Assembly: GCF_010384365.1 (NCBI RefSeq)
Contig: NZ_CP048397.1
Coordinates: 1,798,001 to 1,862,000, forward strand
Source of the DNA: Streptomyces sp. S4.7
GTDB taxonomy: Bacteria; Actinomycetota; Actinomycetes; Streptomycetales; Streptomycetaceae
Reading direction: 5' to 3'
Length of the DNA stretch: 64,000 bases
Shown here: piece by piece, positions 34,011 to 41,362 of the stretch
Layout: the number at the start of each line of letters is the position of its first letter
Position numbering within the stretch: position 1 is the stretch's first letter
Program-made: the position numbers and the translations under genes
The notes under the pieces: generated by a model
Told to the model about the DNA's origin: nothing
The model's input: the letters and a program-made list of their open reading frames with translations, nothing else
The model's database searches: none

Positions 34011-35084
34011 TCAGGTCTTCCGGTAGGCGACGCGCAGGGCCATGGCGCCGAGTTCGTCGCGCCAGACCTGGTCCATGGGCGCGGCGTCGAGCGCCGCGCG
34101 GCCACGTTGGACGAGTTCGTCGATGTGCTTCTCCACGTCGTCCGGGACGCCCGTCGCGACGAGCAGGTCGCGCAGTTCGTCCGCGTCGTGTCCGGGGGTG
34201 GTGACCAGGTCGCGGACCCGCTCGTCACGCTGCATGGCCCAGCCGAGCAGCAGCGTCATCTTGTGCTGGGAGAAGTCGAGTCCGGCGGGCTTGCCCGTCT
34301 CGGTGGGGTCCCCGAACGCGCCCAGCAGGTCGTCGCGGAGCTGGAACGCCTCGCCGACCGCGCCTCCGTACTCCTCGAAGGCCGCGGCGAGTCCGGTGGC
34401 CCCGGCGAGGGTGGCGCCGACGACGAGGGGCCGGTGAATGGTGTAGCGGCCGGACTTGGCGAGCGCGATCCAGCGGGAGAGTTCCGGGTCGACGGAGAAT
34501 TCGGCCGCCGACGCGACGTCCATGTACTGACCGATGATCAGCTCCGCGCGCAGTTCGCTCCAGACGGGGACGAGCGCGGGAGGCGCCTCGGCCATCAGCC
34601 GGTCGGAGTAGATGAGCGCCAGGTCACCGGCGAGGATCGCCACGCTCTCGCCGAATCGGCGGGCCTCGCCCTGCCAGCCGCGCTCCCTGTGCTCGGCCGA
34701 GTGCTTCATATGGACGGTGGGCGCGCCGCGACGCTGTCCGGCCGCGTCCATGACGTCGTCGTGGATGAGGGCGCAGGCGTGCAGCATCTCCAGCGCGGCG
34801 GCGGCCGGTACGACTCCGGGCGCGTCCGGGGCGCCGCCCGCCGCGAGGTATCCCATGACGCAGAAGGCGGGGCGCAGCCGCTTGCCGCCGGAGTCGATCA
34901 GGTCGGCCACCGCCCCGACGGGGACCGGGGCGCGCTTGTCGACGGCCGTCCAGATCTCGTTCTCGGCCGTGAGGAAGTCGCGCAGGCGGTGTTCCACCCG
35001 CTCCAGCAGGTGGCGCGTGGTGCGGCGCGCGGAGTCCGCCGTCAGCACGCCGTTGTCGGACCGGGCGGTCACTTCGGTGGTCAC
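34011..35084 (-). CDS. polyprenyl diphosphate synthase (GGPP/FPP-type)
   Basis: An all-trans head-to-tail prenyl synthase, 357 residues. Motifs are GGKRLRP (66-72), the first Asp-rich motif HDDVMD (Asp109, 110, 113), and the second RDDLLGAFGDP (Asp251-252). No aromatic residue sits four or five positions before the first motif (Ala and Cys there), which favours a C20 or longer product over FPP (inference). Near the end LDFSQHKMTLLL replaces the usual REGKRT stretch but keeps the Lys. AGGAG precedes the GTG at 35084. It is divergent from the prenyltransferase it probably feeds. Confidence 0.9.
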   Translation of the reverse strand: MTTEVTARSDNGVLTADSARRTTRHLLERVEHRLRDFLTAENEIWTAVDKRAPVPVGAVADLIDSGGKRLRPAFCVMGYLAAGGAPDAPGVVPAAAALEMLHACALIHDDVMDAAGQRRGAPTVHMKHSAEHRERGWQGEARRFGESVAILAGDLALIYSDRLMAEAPPALVPVWSELRAELIIGQYMDVASAAEFSVDPELSRWIALAKSGRYTIHRPLVVGATLAGATGLAAAFEEYGGAVGEAFQLRDDLLGAFGDPTETGKPAGLDFSQHKMTLLLGWAMQRDERVRDLVTTPGHDADELRDLLVATGVPDDVEKHIDELVQRGRAALDAAPMDQVWRDELGAMALRVAYRKT

Positions 35085-35107
35085 ACGTGTCTCCTGGGGC
35101 TCTATCG

Positions 35108-35156
35108 GAATTACTAAAATCTTCCTTGAGGGAAACTTGAATTACGGTCCAGTAAT
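35108..35156. promoter_or_regulatory. candidate operator: repeated GAATTAC with inverted repeat
   Basis: GAATTAC occurs at 35108-35114 and 35139-35145, 31 bp (three helical turns) apart. The second copy is part of ATTAC-GGTCCA-GTAAT (35141-35156), a perfect 5-bp inverted repeat with a 6-bp spacer. The site lies 25-70 bp upstream of the prenyl synthase start, in an AT-rich divergent promoter region, as expected for a pathway regulator's binding site. Confidence 0.4.
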
Positions 35157-35229
35157 CCAGCACCTCAAGATGGACGTACCGCCACACACATTCACCAACA
35201 GGTCACAACTCCCTCGGGAGACAAAGTCG

Positions 35230-35258
35230 TTGACAAGCCCAAGCACTCATGGGAGGAT
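35230..35258 (+). promoter_or_regulatory. candidate promoter of the UbiA-type gene
   Basis: TTGACA, a 17-base spacer, then GAGGAT. The -35 is a perfect housekeeping box and the -10 fits the Streptomyces tAGgaT type. Transcription would start near 35265. This rules out the upstream in-frame start at 35249 and supports the ATG at 35315. Confidence 0.55.
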
Positions 35259-35314
35259 CGTGGCCCTATTGTCCCGAGTTCGTTATCGGGTCAACGCGGA
35301 ACCGGGGGGTCCGC

Positions 35315-36286
35315 ATGGAAACAAAGCCTGCCCAAATATCTGGGGCAGCATCCAAGACATCCAGAACAATCGTCCTCCGCGGATTACTTCGCCTTTCGAA
35401 GATCCGCGTTTTCCAGCACTACTTCGGTCTCGCTCTCGCATGGCTGCTGCTCAGCCCGGAAGCGCTGCAACGACCGGGTGCCACGACCGCGATGCTCCTC
35501 TTCCTACTGGGCTCGGTCGCCATTGTCGCGTGTGCGTGCGCCAGCGACGACATAGCAGGATTCAGAAATGGCAGCGACCTGATGAACTACCAGTCGGACG
35601 AGCAGCTGCGCGACATTCACGCGAAGCCGCTGCTGACCGGCGCCGTCACCGAGAGACAGGCTCTCACCTTCGCCGTCGGATCAGGCTTCCTGGCCGTACC
35701 GGCCGGGGCGGCGGCATTCTGGGCGCTCGACTGGGACGCTCCCTTCAGCGCCTATGCCCTCTATCTTCTGGGATTCGCCTTCAGCGTCCAGTACTCGGTG
35801 GGCCTGAGGGTGAGCTACCGGCGCGGCGGCGGCGAGACGCTGCTCTGCTTCTCCACCGCCGCGGGGCTGCTCGCGCCCTTCCTCGCGGTGAACCGCGACT
35901 GGACCTGGCCGGCCGTCGCCCAGGCCCTCCTGCTCGGCCTCTGGCTGGTCATGGTCAGCAGCTACTCCAACGTCAACGACGTGGCGGGCGACCGGATGGC
36001 GGGCCGGCGCACCTTGGCCGTGACCACGGGCAGAACCGTCCAGAACGCGGCCATGGCCTCGTTCTTCCTGCTCTCGGCCGGTCTGCTCACCGCGCTCGCG
36101 ATGACCGGCGGATGGCCGGGGTGGCTGCTCCTCACCGCGCTTCCCGCCACCGTCCTGCACGCGGCGCAGCTCTATCACGGGCCGGTCAGAGGCCAGTGGC
36201 TCCGGGCCAGGAAGCTCGGACTCATCGCGTACAACCTCGGGTTCGCCGGCATCGCCGTACCGACGTTCTTCGCCCTTCACCGGTAG
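35315..36286 (+). CDS. UbiA-family membrane prenyltransferase (contains a TTA codon)
   Basis: Transfers a prenyl group from an allylic diphosphate to an aromatic acceptor within the membrane. 323 residues with about eight helices. Two Asp-rich motifs: SDDIAGFRNGSD (78-88) and SNVNDVAGDRMAGRRTLAV (219-236; Asn221, Asp222, Asp226). The ATG at 35315 has GGGGGG 5 bases upstream. Leu24 is a TTA codon (35384-35386), so translation should depend on the bldA tRNA. With the adjacent prenyl synthase and the GriI/GriH-like pair, the likely acceptor is 3-amino-4-hydroxybenzoate (inference). Menaquinone-type acceptors cannot be excluded. Confidence 0.88.
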   Translation: METKPAQISGAASKTSRTIVLRGLLRLSKIRVFQHYFGLALAWLLLSPEALQRPGATTAMLLFLLGSVAIVACACASDDIAGFRNGSDLMNYQSDEQLRDIHAKPLLTGAVTERQALTFAVGSGFLAVPAGAAAFWALDWDAPFSAYALYLLGFAFSVQYSVGLRVSYRRGGGETLLCFSTAAGLLAPFLAVNRDWTWPAVAQALLLGLWLVMVSSYSNVNDVAGDRMAGRRTLAVTTGRTVQNAAMASFFLLSAGLLTALAMTGGWPGWLLLTALPATVLHAAQLYHGPVRGQWLRARKLGLIAYNLGFAGIAVPTFFALHR

Positions 36287-36349
36287 CCGCGGCGGCCGGG
36301 AATCCAGAACACCACGGCGAATTCGGTTCATTCACTTGGGGGAAAGACA

Positions 36350-36976
36350 ATGACCGGACCACTGTGCGAGCGAGACCATATGGTGGAGACGGAGTCGATG
36401 GCAGGGCTCCGGCTGTGCGCACCCTGTCTACGACAGACGGAAAGAAATCTCACCAGCCTTCCCGCTCTGCACGAGGAGTGCGTCGACCATGTTTTCGGGG
36501 GTCCCCGGAACCCGGCTCGGCAACGAGTGGCGGGAAGCCGAGACGTGTCCCCTCTCAATGATTCGGCCATCGAGACACGCAGCAACATATCCGGTGTGCT
36601 CATCGCATGGTCGAGCAGTGTCGCCGAAGAGAAAGGCACACCCGCACCCGGCTCCTCCGTGCGGCGCCTGACGCACTTTCTCCTCACCCATCTGCACTGG
36701 CTCGCCACGTCCACCGAGGCCGTGGTCTTCGCGGACGAGATCGAGAATCTGACGACGGAGGCGCGCCGGACGATCGATCCGGCACCGGAGGCCCGGCTCA
36801 TCACGCTGGGCCGGTGCGTCGAACCCGACTGCGCGGAAATCATCACCGCCGCGGCACCGGGCCGGCGAATCTTGAATTCCCGCAGTATCAGCTGCGCCGC
36901 CGGGCATTCCTGGGAGGTTCACGAATGGTTCCTTCTCCAGAGCCGTATCGAGCAGAAGAAGGGGGTCAGCGCGTGA
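36350..36976 (+). CDS. Cys/His zinc-finger-like protein, secondary-metabolism or phage-type accessory
   Basis: 208 residues, function unknown. An N-terminal Cys6...Cys23-x2-Cys26 cluster and a C-terminal Cys156-x4-Cys161-x20-Cys182-x3-His186 cluster look like two metal sites around a helical middle. It resembles Streptomyces proteins annotated OvmZ (memory, not searched), which occur in biosynthetic clusters and mobile regions, usually with a small HTH partner as here. GGGGGAAAG precedes the ATG, 63 bp after the prenyltransferase; its stop overlaps the next gene's GTG. Confidence 0.72.
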   Translation: MTGPLCERDHMVETESMAGLRLCAPCLRQTERNLTSLPALHEECVDHVFGGPRNPARQRVAGSRDVSPLNDSAIETRSNISGVLIAWSSSVAEEKGTPAPGSSVRRLTHFLLTHLHWLATSTEAVVFADEIENLTTEARRTIDPAPEARLITLGRCVEPDCAEIITAAAPGRRILNSRSISCAAGHSWEVHEWFLLQSRIEQKKGVSA

Positions 36977-37155
36977 CCAGGCCGCCACGCCACCGGCGCG
37001 TTCCGACGAAAGCGGCCGCGCTCGCCGTGGGTGTTCCGGAAGCGACGATCCGACAGTGGGTACGCAGGGGGAAGCTCACCCGCTACGGCACTCCCGGCCG
37101 GGCCGAGTTCGACATCGCGGAACTGACCGTGATCGCGAAGGGGCCGGACCGCTGA
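36973..37155 (+). CDS. small helix-turn-helix (excisionase/MerR-like) protein
   Basis: A 60-residue single HTH domain: RVPTKAAALAVGVPEATIRQ, then WVRRGKLTRYG and a GRAEFDIAELTV recognition wing. The pattern fits the MerR/excisionase-type winged helix that reads one operator half. It starts at GTG 36973 within the upstream stop (GTGA), so the two are translationally coupled. Probably a local regulator of the prenylation cassette, or a leftover of a mobile element. Confidence 0.78.
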   Translation: MTRPPRHRRVPTKAAALAVGVPEATIRQWVRRGKLTRYGTPGRAEFDIAELTVIAKGPDR

Positions 37156-37163
37156 GCACCGCG

Positions 37164-37201
37164 GGGCCGGACCACCCCTCCTGGAGCGGGTGGCCCGGCC
37201 C
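37164..37201. terminator. bidirectional terminator inside the cassette
   Basis: GGGCCGG-a-CCACCC pairs with GGGTGG-c-CCGGCCC (13 bp, one mismatch, 10-base loop) between the HTH gene and the convergent GriH-like gene. Confidence 0.65.
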
Positions 37202-37245
37202 TGCGACGGGCCGGGCTCCACGGTCCTCCGGGTGCCGGGGGTCCG

Positions 37246-38361
37246 TCAGAACTCGCTGATCCGCTCGGCCACCTTGATCCCGACGTGCCGTCCGGGCTCG
37301 GTGACGTGGCCGAGGAGCTCGGTGCCCGGCACTACGTCGGTGAGGTTGAGCGGTTTGCCCTCGGCGCTCATCACCCGCACGTGCCAGTCGTCCTGGAGGA
37401 AGACGTTGACCTTGACGTCCCCGTACGTGGCCTCGATGAGCCGCAGCGGACGGAGTTCGACCTTCACCCGGCCGACCACGACCTCGCGGAACGTGCCGTC
37501 CGCCGAGACGGCGTGCGAACGCTCCCCGGCGGCGAGGTCGGTGATGTACGCGGTGGTGTCCGCCCCGAAGACGTAGCTGTGCACGGCACCGGCGTTCACC
37601 CGGAACGGGCGGAGGTTCATGTACGGCAGGTAGTGCACCTCCGCGCAGACCAGGATGCCGCCGGAGGACGTCGAGCCGACGATCATGCCCTCGTCCTCGC
37701 CGAACAGCGTGGCCGTGTCGACACAGCCCCGGTAGCCCATGCCGATCGGTTCCGCGCGTACGACCTCCAGCGGCACGAGGTCCTTGCGGACCTGCCGGCG
37801 CAGCCGCAGCGCCTCGCCCACCCGGTCGATGTCGGCGAGTTGGTCACCGCGGACGACCAGGCCGGCGGGCCCGCTCTCCAGCACACCGGCGACGCTGGCC
37901 GTCTCGGCCGAGCTGAGCAGTTCCTTCAGCACCCGCGTCGTGCCGTCCTGGGCGCGGGCCAGCAGCAGCTCCAGCGGGATGTTGGTCTCGTCGATGAAGG
38001 CCGCCACCAGCACATCGGCCCTGCCGCAGAGGTCGGCCGCCACGTTCATGGTGTCGCCGTCGACGATCTCGCAGCGCACGCCGACCGGCCGGCCACCGGC
38101 GAGGGCCCGGACGGTGTCGAGCTGCGCCGGTGCCTCCACCAGCAAAATGCCCACCCGCTGGTCGTCCAGTGCGGCGGGGGCGTTGTCCGCGTCCACCAGG
38201 GCGGCCAGGGTGATCCGCTCAAGCGGTTCCCAGCCGTCGAGCTGGTCGGGGCGCAGCAGGACCGTCGTCGCGGCGGAGGACCGCGCGTGTGCGAGGGCCG
38301 CCGCCGTGTCGTCGGGGCCGAGTCCCGTGACGTCCGCCCAGAGTTCCTGTTCCGTGTCCAC
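37246..38361 (-). CDS. griH: 3-dehydroquinate synthase II-like enzyme (GriH-like, 3,4-AHBA synthesis)
   Basis: 371 residues of the DHQ synthase II family. In the grixazone pathway the family member GriH turns the C7N amino-ulosonate made by GriI into 3-amino-4-hydroxybenzoate; in archaea it makes dehydroquinate. Visible family blocks: FIDETNIPLELLLA, GYRGCVDTATLFGEDEG and STSSGGILVCAEVHYLPYMN. Streptomyces have an ordinary aroB, so the aromatic amine route is the better reading, made firmer by the GriI-like gene 81 bp upstream in the same direction. Confidence 0.9.
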   Translation of the reverse strand: MDTEQELWADVTGLGPDDTAAALAHARSSAATTVLLRPDQLDGWEPLERITLAALVDADNAPAALDDQRVGILLVEAPAQLDTVRALAGGRPVGVRCEIVDGDTMNVAADLCGRADVLVAAFIDETNIPLELLLARAQDGTTRVLKELLSSAETASVAGVLESGPAGLVVRGDQLADIDRVGEALRLRRQVRKDLVPLEVVRAEPIGMGYRGCVDTATLFGEDEGMIVGSTSSGGILVCAEVHYLPYMNLRPFRVNAGAVHSYVFGADTTAYITDLAAGERSHAVSADGTFREVVVGRVKVELRPLRLIEATYGDVKVNVFLQDDWHVRVMSAEGKPLNLTDVVPGTELLGHVTEPGRHVGIKVAERISEF

Positions 38362-38442
38362 GTGCCATCCGTTCTGAGAGGTTCCGAGGGTTGCGAGAGC
38401 GCTGACGGCTCAGGGGTGCGGGAGGGTGACGCGTGCCCTGGC

Positions 38443-39201
38443 TCAGCCGGAGCCGTGCACGACACCGCGGAGTTCGGCCGTGGCCCGCGCGGGGTCGACG
38501 CTGCCGAACACCCGGCGGCCGACGCAGAGACCGGCGATGCCCGCGCCGATCGCGTTCTTGGCGGAGTTGAGGAAGGCGTCCCAGGAGCCGTCCGGGCCGC
38601 CGCCGGCGATCACCACGGGCACCGGCACCTGGGCGGCCAGATCGGTGAGGTACTGCTCGCCGGGGTGGGCCGCCTTGACGATGTCCGCGCCCAGCTCGGC
38701 CGCGATCCGCGAGGCGTGCAGCACATCGGGGCCGATGTCCGTCGCCTCGGTCCTGATGTACGTCATCACCAGCAGCGGCATGCCGAGCCGGTCGCAGGAG
38801 CGGGCGACGGCGCCGAGCCCCACGAGCGCGTCGCGGTCCTCCCGGTGGCCGCAGCCGAGGGTGATGTGCGCCGACACGGCGTCCGCGCCCATCGCGGCGG
38901 CGGTCTCCGGTTCGCAGACCGTGGCCTTGAGTTCGGACTGCGGGCTGAGCGCGGTGTTGCCCGACAGGTGCACGATCATCGCCGTGTCCCGCTGCACGGG
39001 CATCTCCCGGGCGGCCGATCCCCGGTGCGCGACGATGCCGTCCGCGCCACCACTGACCACGGAGCGCATGACGGAGCCCATGTTGGTCAGTCCGCCGACG
39101 ACACCCGTGGTCACCGAGTGGTCGAGCGCCACGAGCAGCGTTCTGCCGTCCTCCGCGATCAGCCGACGCAGCCGTCGTTCTTTTCCGTTCACCGCTGTCA
39201 C
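38443..39201 (-). CDS. griI: class I aldolase, 2-amino-heptulosonate-type synthase (GriI-like)
   Basis: 252 residues of the DhnA/FbaB-type class I aldolase family. GriI condenses aspartate-4-semialdehyde with dihydroxyacetone phosphate to give the C7N precursor of 3-amino-4-hydroxybenzoate. Active-site residues in the expected order: Asp27 in ALDHSV, Tyr148 in MTYIR, Schiff-base Lys176 in GADIVKAAHPG, and the phosphate loop VVIAGGGPDG. GTG start after a GGGAGAGG stretch. Upstream of the GriH-like gene, same strand, probable two-gene operon. Confidence 0.9.
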   Translation of the reverse strand: MTAVNGKERRLRRLIAEDGRTLLVALDHSVTTGVVGGLTNMGSVMRSVVSGGADGIVAHRGSAAREMPVQRDTAMIVHLSGNTALSPQSELKATVCEPETAAAMGADAVSAHITLGCGHREDRDALVGLGAVARSCDRLGMPLLVMTYIRTEATDIGPDVLHASRIAAELGADIVKAAHPGEQYLTDLAAQVPVPVVIAGGGPDGSWDAFLNSAKNAIGAGIAGLCVGRRVFGSVDPARATAELRGVVHGSG

Positions 39202-39235
39202 TGCCCTACCTCTCCCTCGCTGGTCTCCGGCACGA

Positions 39236-39282
39236 CGCAGGGGCCGGCTCGGGCGCGGACGGCGCCGGAGCCGGCCCCTGCG
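39236..39282 (-). terminator. terminator between MMPL remnant and the GriI-like gene
   Basis: Perfect 15-bp stem CGCAGGGGCCGGCTC / GAGCCGGCCCCTGCG with a 17-base loop, downstream of the MMPL fragment on the minus strand. It isolates the griI-griH operon from anything upstream. Confidence 0.75.
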
Positions 39283-39314
39283 GGCGGCCGGTCGGTTCGG
39301 TTGCTACGGACAAC

Positions 39315-39860
39315 TCACATACGGTCGGGTGCGGACACGCCCTCGCGTGCCGCGGTCACCGGCACAAGGTGTTCGGCGTCCGGCGCGCCGTCGTACTCCT
39401 TCAGGCCGAACCTGGCGTGCACGCGCCGCAACGGGGCGGGTGCACGCCAGGTGGCGCGCCCGCCGAGCCGCATCAGCGCGGGCAGCAGCAGTCCGCGGAT
39501 CAGGGTCGCGTCCATCAGGACGGCCAGCGGCAGGCCGATGCCGTACGCCTTGGACAGCGTGATGTCCGAGACGGCGAAGGCGAGGAACACCACGGAGATC
39601 AGCACCGCCGCGGCGGTGACGATCCGTCCGATGCGCTCCAGGCCGCGGGCGACCGCCGCGCTCCCGTCCCCGGTGATCTCGTACTCCTCCCTGATCCTGG
39701 CCAGCAGGAAGATCTGGTAGTCCATGGCCAGGCCGAAGGACAGCGCGAAGAGCATCACGGGCACCGTGGCCGCGATGTCCCCCGTGACGGTGAATCCGCC
39801 GAGCAGACCCGCGAGATGACCGTCCTGGAAGATCCACACCAGCGCCCCGAAGGTCGCCAC
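39315..39860 (-). pseudogene. truncated MMPL-family exporter (C-terminal remnant)
   Basis: About 181 residues that match only the last quarter of an MMPL/RND-type transporter. The frame opens abruptly at VATFGALVWIFQDGHLAGLL, which in full proteins follows some 500 residues. GLAMDYQIFLLARIREEY is the classic internal motif (the family's SMDYEVFLLSR), followed by AVLISVVFLAFAVSD and the final helices. No upstream coding sequence is found; the sequence beyond 39861 is the short spacer before the PfkB kinase gene. Probably left by the event that formed the right edge of the cassette. Confidence 0.85.
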
Positions 39861-39960
39861 CGGGTGTGACGTGAGTCACTCGGTGAGCCGGGGTGTGTAC
39901 GGGCGGAAGAACCGCGCCGCCCACCGGGGTCCGGTTGGCGGCGCGTCGGGGCGGCGGCCC

Positions 39961-40935
39961 CTACCTCAGGTGCGCGCGGACCTCGGTGGCCGCTTCGTCG
40001 CCGTACGCCTTGGTGAAGCGGTCCATGAAGTTGTTCCGGCGCAGCGTGTACTCCTGGGTGCCGAGTGTCTCGATGACCAGGGTCGCGACCATGCAGCCGA
40101 CCTGCGCGGCCCGCTCCAGGCCGACTCCCCACGACAGCCCGGACAGGAAGCCGGCGCGGAAGGCGTCACCGACACCGGTCGGGTCGACCTTGGCCGTCTC
40201 CTCCGCACAGCCGACCTCGATCGGGTCGTCGCCGACCCGCTCGATCCGGACACCGCGGGAGCCGAGCGTGGTGACCCGGTGGCCGACCCGGGAGAGGATC
40301 TCGGCGTCGGTCCAGCCGGTCTTGGACTCGATGAGCCCCTTCTCGTACTCGTTGGAGAACAGGTACGTGGCGCCGTCGAGCAGCAGCCTGATCTCATCGC
40401 CCTCCATCCGCGCGATCTGCTGCGAGAAGTCCGCGGCGAACGGGATGGACCTGGTGCGGCACTCCTCGGTGTGACGGAGCATCGCCTCGGGGTCGTCGGC
40501 GCCGATGAGCACCAGGTCGAGGCCGCCGACCCGGTCGGCCACCGACTTCAGCTCGATCTGCCGGGCCTCGCTCATGGCGCCGGTGTAGAAGGAGCCGATC
40601 TGGTTGTGGTCGGCGTCGGTCGTACACACGAAGCGCGCGGTGTGCAGCACTTCGGAGACCCGGACGGACGCGGTGTCGACACCGTGTCGGTCGAGCCAGG
40701 CGCGGTACTCGTCGAAGTCGGGGCCGACGGCGCCGACCAGGATCGGCGCGGTGCCGAGCTGGCCCATGCCGAAGCAGATGTTGGCGCCGACACCGCCTCT
40801 GCGTACGTCGAGGTTGTCTACGAGGAAGGAAAGCGAGACCGTGTGCAGCTGGTCCCCGACCAACTGGTCGGCGAAGCGACCGGGGAAGGTCATGAGGTGG
40901 TCAGTGGCGATGGAGCCGGTGACTGCGATTCTCAC
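39961..40935 (-). CDS. PfkB-family carbohydrate/nucleoside kinase
   Basis: A ribokinase-type sugar or adenosine kinase of 324 residues. The N-terminal GSIATDHLMTFPG, the two-Gly motif RRGGVGANICFG and the C-terminal signature DPTGVGDAFRAGF (catalytic base Asp257) are present. Closest in feel to actinobacterial adenosine kinase-like proteins; substrate uncertain. It is transcribed toward the MMPL remnant and marks the return to conserved core order. Confidence 0.9.
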   Translation of the reverse strand: MRIAVTGSIATDHLMTFPGRFADQLVGDQLHTVSLSFLVDNLDVRRGGVGANICFGMGQLGTAPILVGAVGPDFDEYRAWLDRHGVDTASVRVSEVLHTARFVCTTDADHNQIGSFYTGAMSEARQIELKSVADRVGGLDLVLIGADDPEAMLRHTEECRTRSIPFAADFSQQIARMEGDEIRLLLDGATYLFSNEYEKGLIESKTGWTDAEILSRVGHRVTTLGSRGVRIERVGDDPIEVGCAEETAKVDPTGVGDAFRAGFLSGLSWGVGLERAAQVGCMVATLVIETLGTQEYTLRRNNFMDRFTKAYGDEAATEVRAHLR

Positions 40936-41065
40936 GGCGTGACTGCTCCTGTGGAGGAGAACAATGGACAGCTCACGCTATCTGGTCGGCACTCGCGCCA
41001 CGACGGAGCAGAACTACCCGATAGTAGGGCTTTTCTCTCAACCGGTCCGTGCTTACGGTGCGTAC

Positions 41066-41278
41066 ATGAGGAACCACACCGTCCCCCGCGAGCGCTCCGT
41101 ACGTGAGTCCGACACCAGCCTGGCCGAGCTGCGCGGCGACTGCGCCCGGATGGCGCCGCACTGGGTGAGGCCGGCCACCGCCGCTCCGGTCCCCGTCCCC
41201 CCGTCGCTCATCCATGGCGTCACGGTCCCGTCGGCCTCGGCCCGGCTGATCGACGGCATGTCGGAGTACGGGGACTAG
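41066..41278 (+). CDS. small conserved-looking protein of unknown function
   Basis: A 70-residue ORF from ATG 41066: a basic start, an acidic helix ESDTSLAELRGDCARMAPHW, then a Pro-rich stretch and SARLIDGMSEYGD. I recall a similar short protein here in other Streptomyces. No domain recognised. It is divergent from the PfkB gene. Confidence 0.55.
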   Translation: MRNHTVPRERSVRESDTSLAELRGDCARMAPHWVRPATAAPVPVPPSLIHGVTVPSASARLIDGMSEYGD

Positions 41279-41362
41279 TCCCCCCGGGGGAACCGCGCGC
41301 TCGCGCCGACCGTCCCACCGCTGTCCCGGCCCGGCAGGGTGATCCGGTCGAAGGAGCAGACG

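Noticed and set aside
36350..37155. Remnant of a prophage or integrative element
   Set aside because: Only the HTH pair hints at it; no integrase, att repeat, tRNA or replication gene is seen nearby.
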